From the NCBI RefSeq assembly GCF_001632365.1, contig NW_024468517.1, forward strand, positions 1 to 45,449: 45,449 nucleotides of DNA. The letters are read 5' to 3'. The notes below the pieces were generated by a model that was given only the letters and a program-made list of their open reading frames with translations, did no database searches and was not told the origin of the DNA. A program made the position numbers and the translations under genes. Positions 21,921 to 34,395 of the stretch are shown in pieces; position 1 is the stretch's first letter; every line of letters begins with the position of its first letter. The stretch is from Laetiporus sulphureus 93-53 (Eukaryota > Basidiomycota > Agaricomycetes > Polyporales > Laetiporaceae).

Positions 21921-24857
21921 CTACGCGTATTGCCAGCGAGACGTATCGCTGGTTAGATTGATCACGCTGCTATCGATCCTAAATCGCTCGACAACATCGA
22001 GTGTGCATTGACAGCACAGGGACTCACCAGTATGTATGAACTCTTCATGTTCAGGGACTCTGCGTATCCGCAATGGCATCTGGTTCCCCATGTCTGGCTC
22101 CGACTTGACGGAGGGCCGAGTAACAACGCTACATGATGTGGGTGGAGTCGGTGAGTGGAACAACCTATTTTAAAGCGTCGACAAAATACGTACTTGATTT
22201 TCTTTTCAATCTCAATGGATGGGTCGAGCGAAAACTCGATATCGTGAATTAGGGCGAACAAGAATATTTTCATCCTGCATAATCAAATCGCAACTTTGTC
22301 TCCGAATTATGCAAGGACAGTGAAAATCACCCACTCGTTGATTGCAAAGCGGTAGCCGATACACGCTCTGTTCCCATTGGTGGGGTTACTGTTTCCGAAA
22401 GTCATCATACCTCCCCAGAGTCCGGGGCCTCTTGCTCTCCTCTGCGCTCTATTCTGCTTTGGCTCATCTTCACATTCTCCATTCTCATCCGTGGACAGAC
22501 TCTCCCAGCGTTCGGGACGGAACTCGTACGCGTCTTCTCCCCAAACATCTCTGTCCTTGTTCATTGCTTGAAAGGGAATTGTAATAATGTCCCCTTTCTT
22601 TATGCGTATGACCGTGCATTCCCGGCCGTGGCGGTCGACGAACGGTCGCGATACCGGAACCATATCGTCTATACCCGCTACGCGCATTGTAGCCGTGACC
22701 GGCGCGTGCAGACGCAGCGACTCGCGTACGACGTAATCCAGGTAGGGTTGGTTTAGAATGTCGTCAAAGAGACTACGAGGTAGTGTAGAGGACGGATTGA
22801 AGTACTCTAGGTCGAAGGGAATAGCACGCAATTCATCCCGCAATTTCCCTTGAACGCTCGGAGCGCGCGCAAGGGCGTATAGGGCCCATGCCAATGCACA
22901 GGAGATGGTTTCATGGCCTGACGAGATGACTCAGAGCCGTTCTCACTTAGACAGTGGGATATGGGATACGGCGCTCACCTGCGGACAGGAAAGTGGATAT
23001 TTGGCATAGGGTCTCTGTAGGTGTGAGTCGTTGGGCTGGGACAGATGACATATTGGACCGGACTGGTTGCTTATGATCAGCCCCGACAACATTGCCGATG
23101 CGAAAGTTTTTCACTTAGGACTGTGAGCAGATCTCTTCCATCGTCTTCTATTTTAATCGACTGGGAATCGCTACGCGGTTCTCCAGCTTGCTCTGCCAGG
23201 ATGGCTGCTTGACGCTCTGAGATGAGGGAGCGGCCTATGCTGTGCATGACATTTCGCGCTTCCCTCTCGACGGCACTGTTCCTGCGCTGTTCAACGGAAA
23301 GCATTCATTAGCAGGCTGCTTGCTGCAGAGACTCCAGGGAAGACGCGATGAGACGTGATCATTACGCTAGCCACTCACGAATTTGGACAGAACAGGGAAC
23401 CATGCTTGCAAAATCGTCAACGTCCTGAACTTTCGTGCAGAATCGAAGATAATCCCGAAAGCTCTGGCGAGCTCGCTCTCGTCTCTGGTCCCTCTAGCTG
23501 CGGTTGCGACAGAGTTGAAATGATACCCAAAGCCTGCCTCGCCTATGACATCCAGGGTTGCGCGCGAGAGCCACGCGAGGACGTCGACCTCTGGGAGACC
23601 AGGCAATGAGGACGATCCTTCCGAATGCGGAGGTCTGGGGTATGGTGCTGGATCTGTTGCGGCCAAGGACACGGCTTTCTTTTTGTGCCGAGCAATGGAC
23701 TTGGACGGCAGAAAGGAAGAGAAAGGGTTCAGAAGGAAGGAGCTGGTTACGGAAGACGTGCTTCGGAGGCCTTGCACGTCATTTTCTCTTGATGACAAAC
23801 CTGCTGCAAAAGGATCTGCAGGAGCGGCGTTCCGGGAAGAGGAGAATGAGCTGTCCAGCAATACGCCCCGCAGCTGTGGAGAAGACAATTAGCGGGAAGC
23901 CTCATACTGCATCAAGGCTCGTCATGCCAGAGCTATCTTAGAGCAAGAACTACTTCGCAGACAGCGAAGTTCGTCCGAGATTACCCTGGGAGTGCGAGCT
24001 GCCACCAGAGGTTTAATGAATGAGAGACGCACCTCAACAGCCTTCGCCCAGAACACGGGGCTCAAGGTTTTGATGTGTGAAGAGGTGAAGGCTTGCGTCT
24101 GGTATCAAGACAAAAACCGGAGTGAGAAAGGATAAGCATAGTTCTCTGGGAAACCCGTTCAGAACACATGGTGTTAATTATTGTGCCATAGCAACTTTTC
24201 ATAATGTGCGCATATCATGCGATGCCATGGGCCTGGCATCGGTGGCACTTGCACAGTGGGACTCAAAGGAGCGACGGTCACGTGGCATCAACGTGACCGC
24301 GTTCGCTGGTAGACGCGCACCCATGGCCAGAACCGCAACAGACTCCGTCGAGAAATCAGAACTCACAAGAATTCGTCGCTGATGGGAGCGCAGAAGAATG
24401 CGTGTCAATAATTCTCCGTTCATCGCAAATGTCCGTATGTTCACCGCACCTGTCTGCGATGGTCTTCGCCTTCTACCGTTAATAAGCCCTCCTTCCCGAC
24501 AGCCATACTGGCCAGATTGTCTCTGACAAAGTCTGGTTTTGGATAATCATAACCCCTGCCCATGATGTGTCCAACAGCAAGGGGATCTGTGGTCATTAGT
24601 CTGCGTCCGCCCATGAAGCCACGATACACGAAGGTGCTGCCATATTGTTCTTCCCAACGTGCGATTAGATCATTATTTTCTTGGTCGTGCATTTCGCGCA
24701 GGTTGCCCGTGAAGAAGGAAGGGGAGGCGGGTCCTCGAAGGTCGCGCAATGGGGATAATCCCTGCCGAAGTAAAAGTGAAATGAAGGTAGAGAGAACATA
24801 AGCAGTGACTCCTGCAAGCAGCAGAAGCGGAGTTGTCACAGCGAGAACATAGAACAT
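21921..24857 (-). CDS. Cytochrome P450 monooxygenase
   Basis: Nine exons (24857-24450, 24378-24367, 24098-24033, 23873-23379, 23286-23115, 23062-22979, 22917-22335, 22274-22194, 22128-21921) total 2109 nt, about 702 residues. An N-terminal membrane anchor (VLAVTTPLLLLAGVTAYVLS) points to the endoplasmic reticulum. P450 signatures: GEDHRRQRRIL (helix C), AGHETIS (I helix), ESLR (ExxR), FRPERW, and the haem loop GNRACIG with its Cys. It is longer than the usual 500-560 residues because of a roughly 70-residue Ser/Pro-rich insert before DVLAWLSRATLDVIGEAGFGY and a tail of about 45 residues after PLRIRRV. Exon 2 is 12 nt and the next intron is about 270 nt, the longest in the model. The insert is read straight from an open frame, but the C-terminal tail could be an unspliced intron. 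Substrate unknown. Confidence 0.88.
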
Positions 24858-26576
24858 CGTGCTTCTGATCTGGGCAGAAGGAAGGGCAGGCACCGGAGGG
24901 AATGGTATGTGGGGAATCAATTTCGAGTGTTATATCTCCTCCAGATGTCCAAGGCCAGTGAACACCCGACTCCGAGTCGGGAGAATAAATTACTGACAGA
25001 GCGCTCGAGGCCAGCTGGGGTCCCACACATTCCTGAGGAGTATTACTATGGATTGTCTAGACGATCATGCGTGTAAGGAGAAGCATCTATGGGCTTCTCA
25101 TATCCGTAGCAAGGAGGCTATCCGCATCGCTGGTAGCCGTCAACCGACGGAATTGAGCAGTCGTGAGAAGCACCACTGATCTATCGGCCTATTCGGCTCA
25201 AAGGGCGCTCGTCTCCATCTTTTTAACCGCCAGCAAGAGGGCAGATAGTCCCCGAGCTCCCCGCAGTGCCCGACCAGATGACCGGTATTATCACGCAAAC
25301 TCTTTCTGATCCGCCAGATTAGTATCTATATGGATCTGACCGGGGATCATGACAGGCACGACCGCGACAGAACTCTGACCAATATGGCCCGTGAGTCACA
25401 GTACTGCTACTCTGCTTCCGCTTTGATATAGTTCTTGCCATACAGCGCCGCATGAGATACATTAAGCCAATAACCAGAGTCTCGGCAGACTCCATTTGAA
25501 CTTGGGACTTACTCCCCAAGCATAGAAAGTCGCCATGCGGTCCAATCGGAGCAACATACGTCCGAGATGCTGAGAAACTAGGGCAACCAAGATGCTGAAC
25601 AGATCACATAGAATCGAGAAAATGTGGCCCAATGGTCGCCTCCGTACGTTCACAGGATGTCGCTCTGACGTAGGGGATGACGATACATACACCAGGTGCT
25701 ACTAGTTGGCAGGGTGCAGGCTGCGCCAAGATTGGCCTAAGGCCATAGTATTACCGGTTGGTCCCCATTGCTCCGGAGTTACAGATCTACAGACATCACG
25801 TTCGTCCAATTATGGAGAGGTGCCTTGCAATGCTACTACAGGAAAGTCAAGTCAGATTGCAATACCTGCAAGAGGGAATGTTTGGATCTTGATAATATGC
25901 AAATGTCACCTGGGCACACGGTGAATTATCCGACGTCCGAGTTTTAACGTATTAATGTCCATCACACTGCGTTCCTGTTGGTAGGCAGGAGAATACATAG
26001 CTCTCACCCACGCACTCGTGGTCGTGGGTCAGCATGGATTACAGCCGGCGATATTAACTAGAGGAGCCAAGCGGGCATCTCGGGCATTCTCAGGTTTCCG
26101 GCCACTTTACAAGGTCGAATCCATGATTCCGCCACCCGTTCGCTGAGTGATCTGGATCCGCATATTAAGTTTCGCATGTAGACGAAAGCGTATACACAAC
26201 TATCTATCTCTGGATGCGGATAAGTGTGATGCTGTTCTCGTGCTATCGTTGCCGCTAGCGCACTTCCAGATGTATCAAAGTGTGACACTTGTACCTGACT
26301 GACAGACATACTCGCGGCAGAACATCTGTCAGCTCTCTCATGAGCGACCCAGCTCGGTACCAAGAAAGCCAAGTGCAGCCGTATATAAGTCGGACTTTAC
26401 ATTGATGATCAACCAGTTGAACTCCACTATTCATCACTCGCTCTGTGCCGCCACGCAGCTCCTCGCTAAAAAGCCTCATCCCAAAGTGCACAGCTCGATT
26501 GCATGGGAGTAGTTGCACAGGCAGATGGAGCGTACCAAGATGAGAATGCTGCGCTGACGGTACATCTTCCCCCCGA
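24858..26576. other. Gene-poor stretch upstream of the P450
   Basis: The first few hundred bases should hold the P450 promoter. Minus-strand frames of 60-80 codons at 25319-25692 and 26058-26372 show no motif and no consistent splice joins. I see no gene, repeat or mobile element that I can support. Confidence 0.4.
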
Positions 26577-26903
26577 TCATTGTTCCGCCCCTTGGGCATC
26601 TTCCAGGTACGCTTCACCGCTGGTTTCTCCGGGCAAACGAGCCTCGGCTTCTTTCGCGGCAGACATCTTCCTCTTCTGACCGGCGACACGTGCCGCCTTA
26701 TCGCTCGCGTCCTGTTCTCTCGCCGATTCATGAAACCCAATCCAATCGTGGCATGCCCATTCCTCGGCTTCATGTAGAACGAGTTTCTTGATCTTGTGGA
26801 AGCGAGCAAGTCCCGATGCTGTCCCTTTGTGTCTTTGACAACGTCGTTCGGAAGAGCCACACGACTGCAAGGACGGCATCAACAGTGCCATGGAATTGGA
26901 CAA
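26577..26903 (-). other. Charged open frame, possibly one exon of an unknown gene
   Basis: One minus-strand frame reads like coding sequence in composition: many Lys, Glu, Ala and Arg in helix-like spacing (KIKKLVLHEAEEWACHDWIG, KMSAAKEAEARLPGETSGEA). It ends at a TAA near 26577. No upstream exon with a start could be joined with confidence, and another minus-strand frame overlaps it. It may be an exon of a decayed or lineage-specific gene, or chance. Confidence 0.25.
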
Positions 26904-27274
26904 ATAATAAGTCGGGGATTGCGCGAATGGAGGTCACCGACATGTAGAATTCCACATGGCGGGGACTCAAGTTCAAAGTCATGGAAGTCGGACATGATGT
27001 GATGCCTAGAATGAGTGGGAAGCCGACAAGGGGAGGAAAGAGAGCGAGAGACTGTGACGACGCATGTGTTGAAAATGACAGTTCCTTTTGTCGTTGTATG
27101 GGGAGAAGTGGGGAAGGTACTCAGAAAGTGATAACGCGTGGCGGAATAGAAGATCATGCACAAAAGCCTTGAAAACTCACCCACAGAACAAAGAAGTCTC
27201 GGCAATTAAGTGAAAGAGCAGTAAATCGGCATGTTGCGACATGCTAGTGGTTCCATGAACGCATCTTGACCTTT

Positions 27275-28363
27275 TCAGTTAGATGCTTGTCTCGAACTCG
27301 ATGTGGAAAGAGTCAACTTGTCAGTCGAGATGACCACCAGAATGATTAGATGATGGAATGCTTGGCCAGGCCTGCCGGCCTGTGTGGAACTCCAAGGTCT
27401 TTCGCGGTCTTCCAGAGATGCACTCCCCAACGTCTTCTTCACCTTAGACGGTGCAAGGATTTTTTGGTAGATATCGCGTGTGGAGGAGTAGTCATATAAT
27501 TTGGTGGCGTGGTCAGGTGCGTTCACAATAGTTTTCTTAGCGGCATAACGGGCACGTCCTTCAGTTTCTGCGAGAGCACGTCCAGCATCCGCTTCTCCAT
27601 CAAAATTTCGAATTCATCATGTACCTTGAGCCCGCAATGACGAGTAATCAGTGAGAGTGCCTCGGCCAGACGACCAGAGCTCAGCGCACCCCGCCACACG
27701 TTCTTCCCATGTGTAGAGCTCACCCCACGTTAATTCTCCCCTTTGCTTGAGAAACTGGCGGCAGCTGTTGGGATTCGGAGACGTGGCTTTGACAGGGAAG
27801 ATCAGCCAGCTTAGTTAATGAAGGTTTGGGTTCTTCAACGAGGTTGTCGGGATCGATCAGGCCCAGAACAAATTGGAATTTGGGGGGCCATGGAAGATTG
27901 TCGCCATAGATACTGCTCCGCATGTCATAAACACCACGATGTTAGAAAAGATGAGTCACCTCCTTATAAAACAACAGGATGTCTTGTTGCTTTTTCAACA
28001 GCCAGATGAGGGTATATCGCAGTTAGATGCTTGAATCTGGCATGAAATCAAACATCAATTGCTTATGCATGAAAACTGATGACCACTGCAACTCCTACCG
28101 AAACCAGGTCGCCCAGTAATTAGGACCACTCGTGGAGGTTTCCGCAAGCTAGTAATAGAGATGCCACGCCCGATCGAACATATGCTGGTGAGGTTGCAGG
28201 ACGAGAACATCGTTACTTCGGATGTCAAGGATCGCATTTTCGTCCAGCGATAGCGACAGAACGTAGAACTAGTAAGGTGCGGCCCTGGCATGTCCATCCA
28301 CATTGTCGGGCTGGTTCCTCCAGTACCCCTGCGCAAGTTCATCCGCATTCTTTCTTTCATCAC
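27275..28363 (-). pseudogene. Relic of a Crinkler/RHS-type NTPase gene
   Basis: Reading leftwards on the minus strand across shifting frames, pieces appear in the order I know from agaricomycete Crinkler/RHS-like NTPases: YWRNQPDNVDGHARAAPY, LDENAILDIRSNDVLVLQP, LAETSTSGPNYW, then LITGRPGFGRS in the Walker A position, LLKKQQDILLFYKEVTHLF, LPWPPKFQFVLGLIDPD, GELTWGELYTWEERVAG and STRDIYQKILAPS. The frame breaks several times, stops interrupt it, and the Walker A lysine reads as Arg. These families are large and unstable in basidiomycetes and often sit in rapidly changing regions. The identity rests on remembered family patterns; the broken state is seen directly. Confidence 0.5.
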
Positions 28364-28429
28364 CCATCTTCACTTTTCGGGAGCTGTAACGCCATCTATC
28401 CTCGAAGGCAAGTGATCATGAAGAAAGCT

Positions 28430-28950
28430 AGGCCAACTATCGCGGAATGTAATCTTTATCGACTTGCACGTGGTCGCGTCGGTCATTTCAACTTCTCTTG
28501 GCTCTCCTCCTCGTCTGCCTTATCCTCCTCGCTGCTCTCCTCATCATTACTCTGCGGCGCAGTGGCCTTCAAAAGAGAAGTCCAGCGGGCTCAGCTGTCT
28601 TGTGAGGCACGACTAACAGCGGACTGATCACATACATTGTTTGGCCGTCCTCTCGGTGCGGGCTTCTTCTCCTCGCTCTCTGGATATTTCTTGTTGCCGT
28701 TCACCTCCATTCCTGCCGATTGCCGCGGCTTCTTCTATCCCTAACTCATATCTGGTAGATAGATCCAGCGCGAACGGATGATCTTATATTCCTGCCAGTG
28801 GATTTTCGATTTTCGCCACAATCTTCTTCGAGGATATCGGCTTCTTGAGAAACTCCTTCATGGGGCGGGCTTCACTGACGACTTGGAGGGCTTCCTTTCA
28901 CACCTTCTTGTCTGTTATTTAATCTGCAGCTCTGGCCATGGTGTCGTACA
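28430..28950 (-). pseudogene. Possible decayed gene for a small basic/acidic nuclear-type protein
   Basis: The minus strand holds in-frame pieces of low complexity: MKEFLKKPISSKKIVAKIEN (about 28805-28862), then KKYPESEEKKPAPRGRPNN with an AT-hook-like RGRP core (about 28640-28690), then an acidic tail NDEESSEEDKADEEESQEK ending in a stop (about 28482-28560). Stops and frame changes separate the pieces. It could be a degraded gene for a small chromatin-type protein, or partly low-complexity chance. No complete model was possible. Confidence 0.25.
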
Positions 28951-28959
28951 GGAGAAGTG

Positions 28960-29991
28960 CATGGAAGCGAGAACTTGTCAACCAAGAGGACAAAGAAAAT
29001 TAGCGCCACCGCGACAAGTTCGACACCTGTTGGTCTTCATACTGCACGATGCCACCCACCTGGGGTCCCTGACACCGGAATTCACTGCGCCAGTCGACGA
29101 GTCTAAGTATCTGATTCCCTCCGTATACTAACTTATTGGCTAGTCTTAAAAGACATTCTGCCATACTCCGCCTGAACGCGTATGTAGCGGCTGGTTAGAA
29201 CATATGACAGTGTTGACATCGGATGGCAGAAAACCGTGCGGCCTTTAACAGACGAGAAACGGTATGTCCTGTCTAGCTCATGCATTCCCGTACTTGCCAG
29301 CCAGACCGCGAGGATCCTCACCGCGCAACATATATGAGGGCTTGCTTAATGATCTAGCACTGCGCGCGCTCTGACTTAACTGGCCCCGAATGTTGACCAT
29401 GTCGTGGCCCAAGGACAAGCTGAACAACGGTGTCAAGACTCCTATTCTTGGTTCGATAATTCAATCCGATATTAGTGCGCTAGACCGGCACTGCTTGATA
29501 CGCCTTTGCGAGAACATGGCAGTCGCAGCCGAATGAGGTGACAAATGCCCCTGAGCAATTCGCTGAAATACATCGCCCATTGCTTGCGTTCGCACCCCGG
29601 TTTTTGCAGAGCCCAACCTACGGCGACGACGTGCAAGACGATATCCCCCGGGGGGGGGGGGGTTATCACGCATGCCGCAGTCAGAGACCTTCCTGAGTAC
29701 CTACAACTCTGCGAGATGGCTATTAACGTCCATGTAGGATATTTTGAACGGAAATTAATCTTATCAATCTTTTCCTTGTCGCGTATGTCGACAGAGCGTC
29801 TGCGAAAGCCGAGCTCCCCGCGCAATCTCAATGAAGCCAGCGGTTTGGAATGAAACCCCGACCCACAGCGCCTGATACCACCTCAGAAGGTGATTGTATT
29901 GACTGGGGACATGCTGTTCTAGATCATACATTGTGCCGGGAACCAGGCAGACACGTGGTTCAATCTCACCCATTGTGCGCTCAGAGCACGG
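28960..29991. other. Spacer downstream of the CoA-ligase gene, with a G homopolymer
   Basis: No gene was found. At 29645-29662 there is a run of five C followed by 13 G, likely unstable and error-prone in sequencing. The base count of this run should not be trusted. Confidence 0.5.
29650..29662. repeat. G13 homopolymer preceded by C5
   Basis: Thirteen consecutive G follow CCCCC at 29645-29649. The run lies outside any supported gene, about 330 bases beyond the stop of the CoA-ligase gene. Confidence 0.9.
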
Positions 29992-32706
29992 TCAGAGCCT
30001 GGCCTTCACCACCGGTGACAGTTTCCCCTCCATTTGCATCTTCTTCGCGCGATCCCGCAGGAACCGACGGAGCAGCTTGCCGCTCGGGTTCTTCGGTATC
30101 GCATCGATGAACTCAACACCGCCCGCAAGATGCTTGTAGTGCACTTTCGCAGCTGCGACATGCTGGCTGCAGAAGTCAGACCTCCCGCATGCAATGGACA
30201 AGTTCAGACCTGCCGTCTTCAACGATGCCTTGATGTTTGCTATCTCAGCCTGATCTTTCTCCATTCGCTCCACGGCCCGGGAACTAGGCACTACAAATGC
30301 CAAAGGAACCTCGCCACTGTATTCGTCTGGAATGCCGACAACACAGACGTCGGAGACGTCCGGGTGGTCAAGCAGATGCCCTTCCAATTCCGCCGGTGCC
30401 ACTGCGGAAATAGAAACTGAACATCATCACAAAGGGTCCAATGAACCCAGATACCGACCTTGGAAACCCTTGACCTTGATGAGCTCCTGGAATGTGCAGG
30501 TATCACTCCGTGCTAATATAATCTTCGACTTCGAGAGAGACTTACCTTTAAACGATCGACAACGAAGACGTCTGCCTGCTCATTAATGATCACCTCGTCC
30601 CCTGTATATATCCACCTAAAGTTGTTCGGTCGCCATGGGTGCTAGCAAGCAATAGCGAAGACATACCCATCGACGAAGGTCTCCTTGGTCCTGGTAACCA
30701 TGCCATGTCATCTCGCGGCAGAAGGTCCAATGACAATGAATACGTACGCTTGCTCGTTGTTTAGGTATCCAAGGGAGTTGGCCGGACTATAGACAACTAG
30801 CTGTCCCGGTTGGCCGTACCCAAGGAGGTTCCCGTCTGGATCGATCACGCGTGCTATGACCCCGGGAAGGAGCCTCCCCGCGCTGCCCGGAGTACCGATC
30901 TTCTGCTCGAGCTGAGGAAAAGTGACGGTGGTGCAGGTTTCGGTCATCCCTGTCAGCGATGAGCGCATTGAATAAACTGAATGCTGATATAATGAGAGAT
31001 AACGCACCGTAGGACTGACCAATACTCAAATGCGGCAGTTTCACACTCAGCTGCCGTATAACCTCCGCTGTAAGAGGCGCTGAACCGCTCTTCATTGTCC
31101 GCAGCGAGCTTAAGTCATGGTCCTTGACTGCAGGATGCTGGAAGCAACCGTCAGCACCCATCGTTCAAATGCCACGTCCGTACGAACCTTGCAGAGCATG
31201 ACTACTATAGGAGGAACAACTCTGCTATGATTGTCAGTATTGGCATATCGGGCCAAAACGAACCGCGTACGGTATATAGTTGATTCGATGGCGCTCGATG
31301 CTCTTAAGCATGTCAACGAAGTTGAACTTCGGGATAACCACCAATGTCATCTGTGAGCCAGGCTCATGAGACAATTTGTCATGTGTGCTGGTGAAGTGAC
31401 AGTACCCCATAGAATATTGCAAAGTGCATGATAACCACGAGCCCATAGATGTCTGCATATAGTAAACTCAGAAATCACAGCAAAGAGGAGAAGGTGCTAG
31501 GATCCATTACGATAGAACGGCAGCACTATGTCGGAGGTTGGCTCAGCTTATCCCACCAGCAGTCGAAAGATACGAACAGGCCATGGCAATGTCTCCTGGG
31601 CGATACGCTCTCTTCTCCCATGGTGCGATCTGCTGATTGGCCAGATGCGCCATCTGTATGACATTCGCAATCGGTGAATGGTGCGGTATACAAACCGCCT
31701 GAGAAGTGATTGGTCGTCGAGCCACGCTCAGAGGACACAAACGGCTCACTTTCGGCCGCCCCGTGGTTCCACTCGAAAGGCTCAGGAACGCCAACTTTGT
31801 CTTTCCCTCGCCCGGCTTCAGTTTTCGTTCGACGAATGCAGGAGGTTTCGATAGACCGTCCGCCACGAGCTCGCTGATTCTAGGATATGGACCAGTCAAG
31901 TCGCCTTGCTGATCATCAAAGACTACAATGCGGTCGTTCGGGATTCCAGTGGATTGCGCGACATCGAGAGCTACTTTGAGGTTTAGCGGGTGAACGATCA
32001 TAGCCTTAGCCTTGGTCTTAGTGAGTTGGTATTCTAGTTCGTCAGCGGTGAAAGCGGGGTTGGAAGTTCTGTTAGCGGTGAATGAGGCACATCATAGACA
32101 CGTTGAGGAGGAATGCATACGTCAGTGTTGCTCCCAGTCTATGAACAGCCCTGACAGAGAGGCATGAGCCCACGCTCTACAAGGATACAGGCAAATGCTA
32201 GTGCATCACCAGATAGAAATCGCATAGTCTGATGAAGAGTGAGCACTCATCACGTCATATACATCATTTACTCACCGACGTGATTTGGGCTGAATATACA
32301 GACTGTACAGCTGGTGAATGACTTTATAGTAGTTCGCCCGTTTCACTTGCGACTCACCGACATCATCCTCTTCTGCATGATCGCGCATGAGAGAGAGAAG
32401 CGGACATTGACACAATAGCAGCACTTACTAATGCCCCAAAGCGAGCTCAGCGCGTTTGCCAAACCATACACTCGGGTCCGAATCTAACAGACGTGAAAGA
32501 CATTTGAAAGGACGTGGACGAGAGACATTGTGCCGTCGTACCTCGTCAAGCGTTATCCTCCTCTCCGTGGCGTCCTCAATCAGCCATGCATTAGACTGTT
32601 TGACAGGAGGTCTAGAAGTATGATGGTGGTCCAGCATGAATTGAACGACAGTCAAATTGTCCGGAATTGGGGGCAGAGGGCCTCCTGGCCCATGGATTTC
32701 GCTCAT
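29992..32706 (-). CDS. Adenylate-forming CoA ligase (4-coumarate/acyl-CoA ligase-like)
   Basis: Eighteen exons on the minus strand, several of 12-30 nt, sum to 1788 nt (about 595 residues) with the frame kept. ANL-superfamily motifs appear in order: LSLSSGTTGRPK (P-loop A3), LLPFYHIYGL, SGSAPLTAEV, QSYGMTETC (A5), WIYTGDE (A7), DRLKELIKVKGFQVAPAELE (A8 hinge), and IPKNPSGKLLRR with the C-terminal catalytic Lys (A10). The enzyme should activate a carboxylic acid with ATP and load it onto CoA. Relatives act on cinnamates, phenylacetates or fatty acids; the substrate is not readable here. No organelle signal was checked in detail. A 51-nt stretch near 30170-30220 (GTCTGA..GCCAG) interrupts a conserved region without breaking the frame. 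It faces USB1 head-to-head across 356 bp. Confidence 0.9.
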
Positions 32707-33062
32707 CTTGCTCCTGCAACGTCCTCGTCGTCGGAACCAAGCTGCAATGTTCGCCGAAATCGGAAATCCCGTTCCATGTCCATATGACCTCCTTCACGGC
32801 AAACGAGGATCCAATTTAAGAGGCGCTTGGGCATCTGACCTGGGTTTAATGGCGGCCAGAGTCCCGCGGCGGTAGTATACGCGCCGCGGCCGAGGAACAC
32901 GGTCACGAGACCGAGTCGAACTAGCGCTTAACTTTTGTTTGACTGGCGCCCAGGTGCCAGCTCTGAGCTGGCTGATCACAAATTCATTGCACAGCGGCCC
33001 AGGTCAGATCGCAAGATTGCTTCCGTTTTCTCCTTCCTTCCTTCAACTTGTAAGAATCAATA
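32707..33062. promoter_or_regulatory. Bidirectional promoter region between the CoA ligase and USB1
   Basis: The 356-bp gap separates two start codons pointing apart, so it must serve as promoter for both genes. GC-rich patches (GTCCCGCGGCGG, CGCGCCGCGGCCG near 32863-32892) lie in the middle. No specific factor site is claimed. Confidence 0.5.
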
Positions 33063-34250
33063 ATGCGACGACCTGTCTCGCTGGTATCATACAGCAGCTC
33101 GGACGAAAACGACTCCGAAAATTCTGCGTCCGTGGCACCTCGAAAGAAAAGGTCGGCACGAGTCGTTCGCCCTCCTGTTCCCCCAGTTGAAGCTGTCATG
33201 ATACAGGAGACTTCCAGAGCTTCCTTCATCCCTCACTCCTCACATACCTTTGGACAGCCCGGCTCTTCATCAAGGTCGCATTCGTACCACACCTCATGTC
33301 GAAGGTCAATTTGCTGCCTACGTCTATGTTCCGCTGATCTTGGACGCGCGATCTCCTCTTCGCAAGGTTGTCAAGCAGTCTTATGCATATGCGAAGACGG
33401 TCATACCCTCACTGCATCCTATCGGAGAGCAAAACTTCGACAGCCCCGCCGAGAAGAGCAGCGAAGCGCGTGTGTCAAAACTTGAGCATGGCGATGGAGG
33501 CCTTGAGCTTCACATTTCACTAACTAGACCAACATATCTCCGCGCGCACCAACGAGAAGACTTGAAGCGTGCGGTCAAAGCAATAGCACAATGTAATCAG
33601 ACGTGAGTACCACTAGTTTGATGAAGCGCGACTGCTGACTGAAAATAGTGGGGCTAATGGTATACTATAGATTCAACGCGTCATTTGCATCGTTCTCCGA
33701 ACTCATAAACGACGAACGTACTCGCACATTCCTTACCGCTGAAATTGGCGCCGGACATCAAGAGGTATGGTGTCTTTAAGGGTATCTACAAAAGCTTATT
33801 GAGTGTATACAGCTTAAGGCACTTTCCGATGCATTAGTTCCAACGCTCCTCGCAATCAAACAACAAGAGTTCTATAGCAAGCCTCGATTCCACATCTCTA
33901 TTGCCTGGGCTCTGTTGGATCACCCGCGCACAATTGAGAAAGACAGGAACTTCAGCTCAAGCACCCCAACCTCACCGCCAAGTTCTCGGCAGTTGTCTCC
34001 CGGCATCAGTAATCAGGTCTCCGAAGAAGAAGAAACATCCAATAGCAACAAGCCATCACAACCTTCGCCACCGCAGACGAGCTGCTCTCACCGATTCCCG
34101 ACGATACCCTCTCTGCCTGCGTCGCTCCTGTCAGACCTGAACCGAATGTTCGGAAGCTCGCTATCATCGCGGCACATCGGCATGTTCGAAGTGAGAGAAA
34201 TAGTCATTAGGATCGGGAAGGAGGTCAGTAGATGGCCACTCGCGGGTTAA
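33063..34250 (+). CDS. USB1: U6 snRNA phosphodiesterase Usb1/Mpn1
   Basis: Four exons (33063-33151, 33207-33602, 33671-33764, 33813-34250) total 1017 nt, about 338 residues. The start MRRPVSLVSYSSSDENDSEN is the usual acidic Ser-rich Usb1 beginning. RLPELPSS and LHQGRIRTTPHVEGQFAAYV follow, then the two HxS tetrapeptides of the 2H phosphoesterase fold, LHISLTRP and FHISIAWAL, and the closing VREIVIRIGKEVSRWPLAG. Both catalytic His and both Ser are present. Usb1 trims the 3' oligo(U) tail of U6 snRNA in the nucleus and leaves a phosphorylated end, which stabilises U6 for splicing. Between the second HxS and the end there is a Ser/Pro/Glu-rich insert of about 55 residues, likely a disordered loop. 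The intron at 33152-33206 joins two frames and explains the otherwise split reading. Confidence 0.9.
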
Positions 34251-34395
34251 CTGTCTGATGCTGCAGCTGCTGCATGTACTTTGTGGCATCAATCATTGTT
34301 TCTTGGAAGTCATACGTGAGATAGTCCATAGAGCCAAGCAAGTAATATACACGCTGTGGTGATAGTTCAGAAGATACAAGATCACAGCCTGTCAG

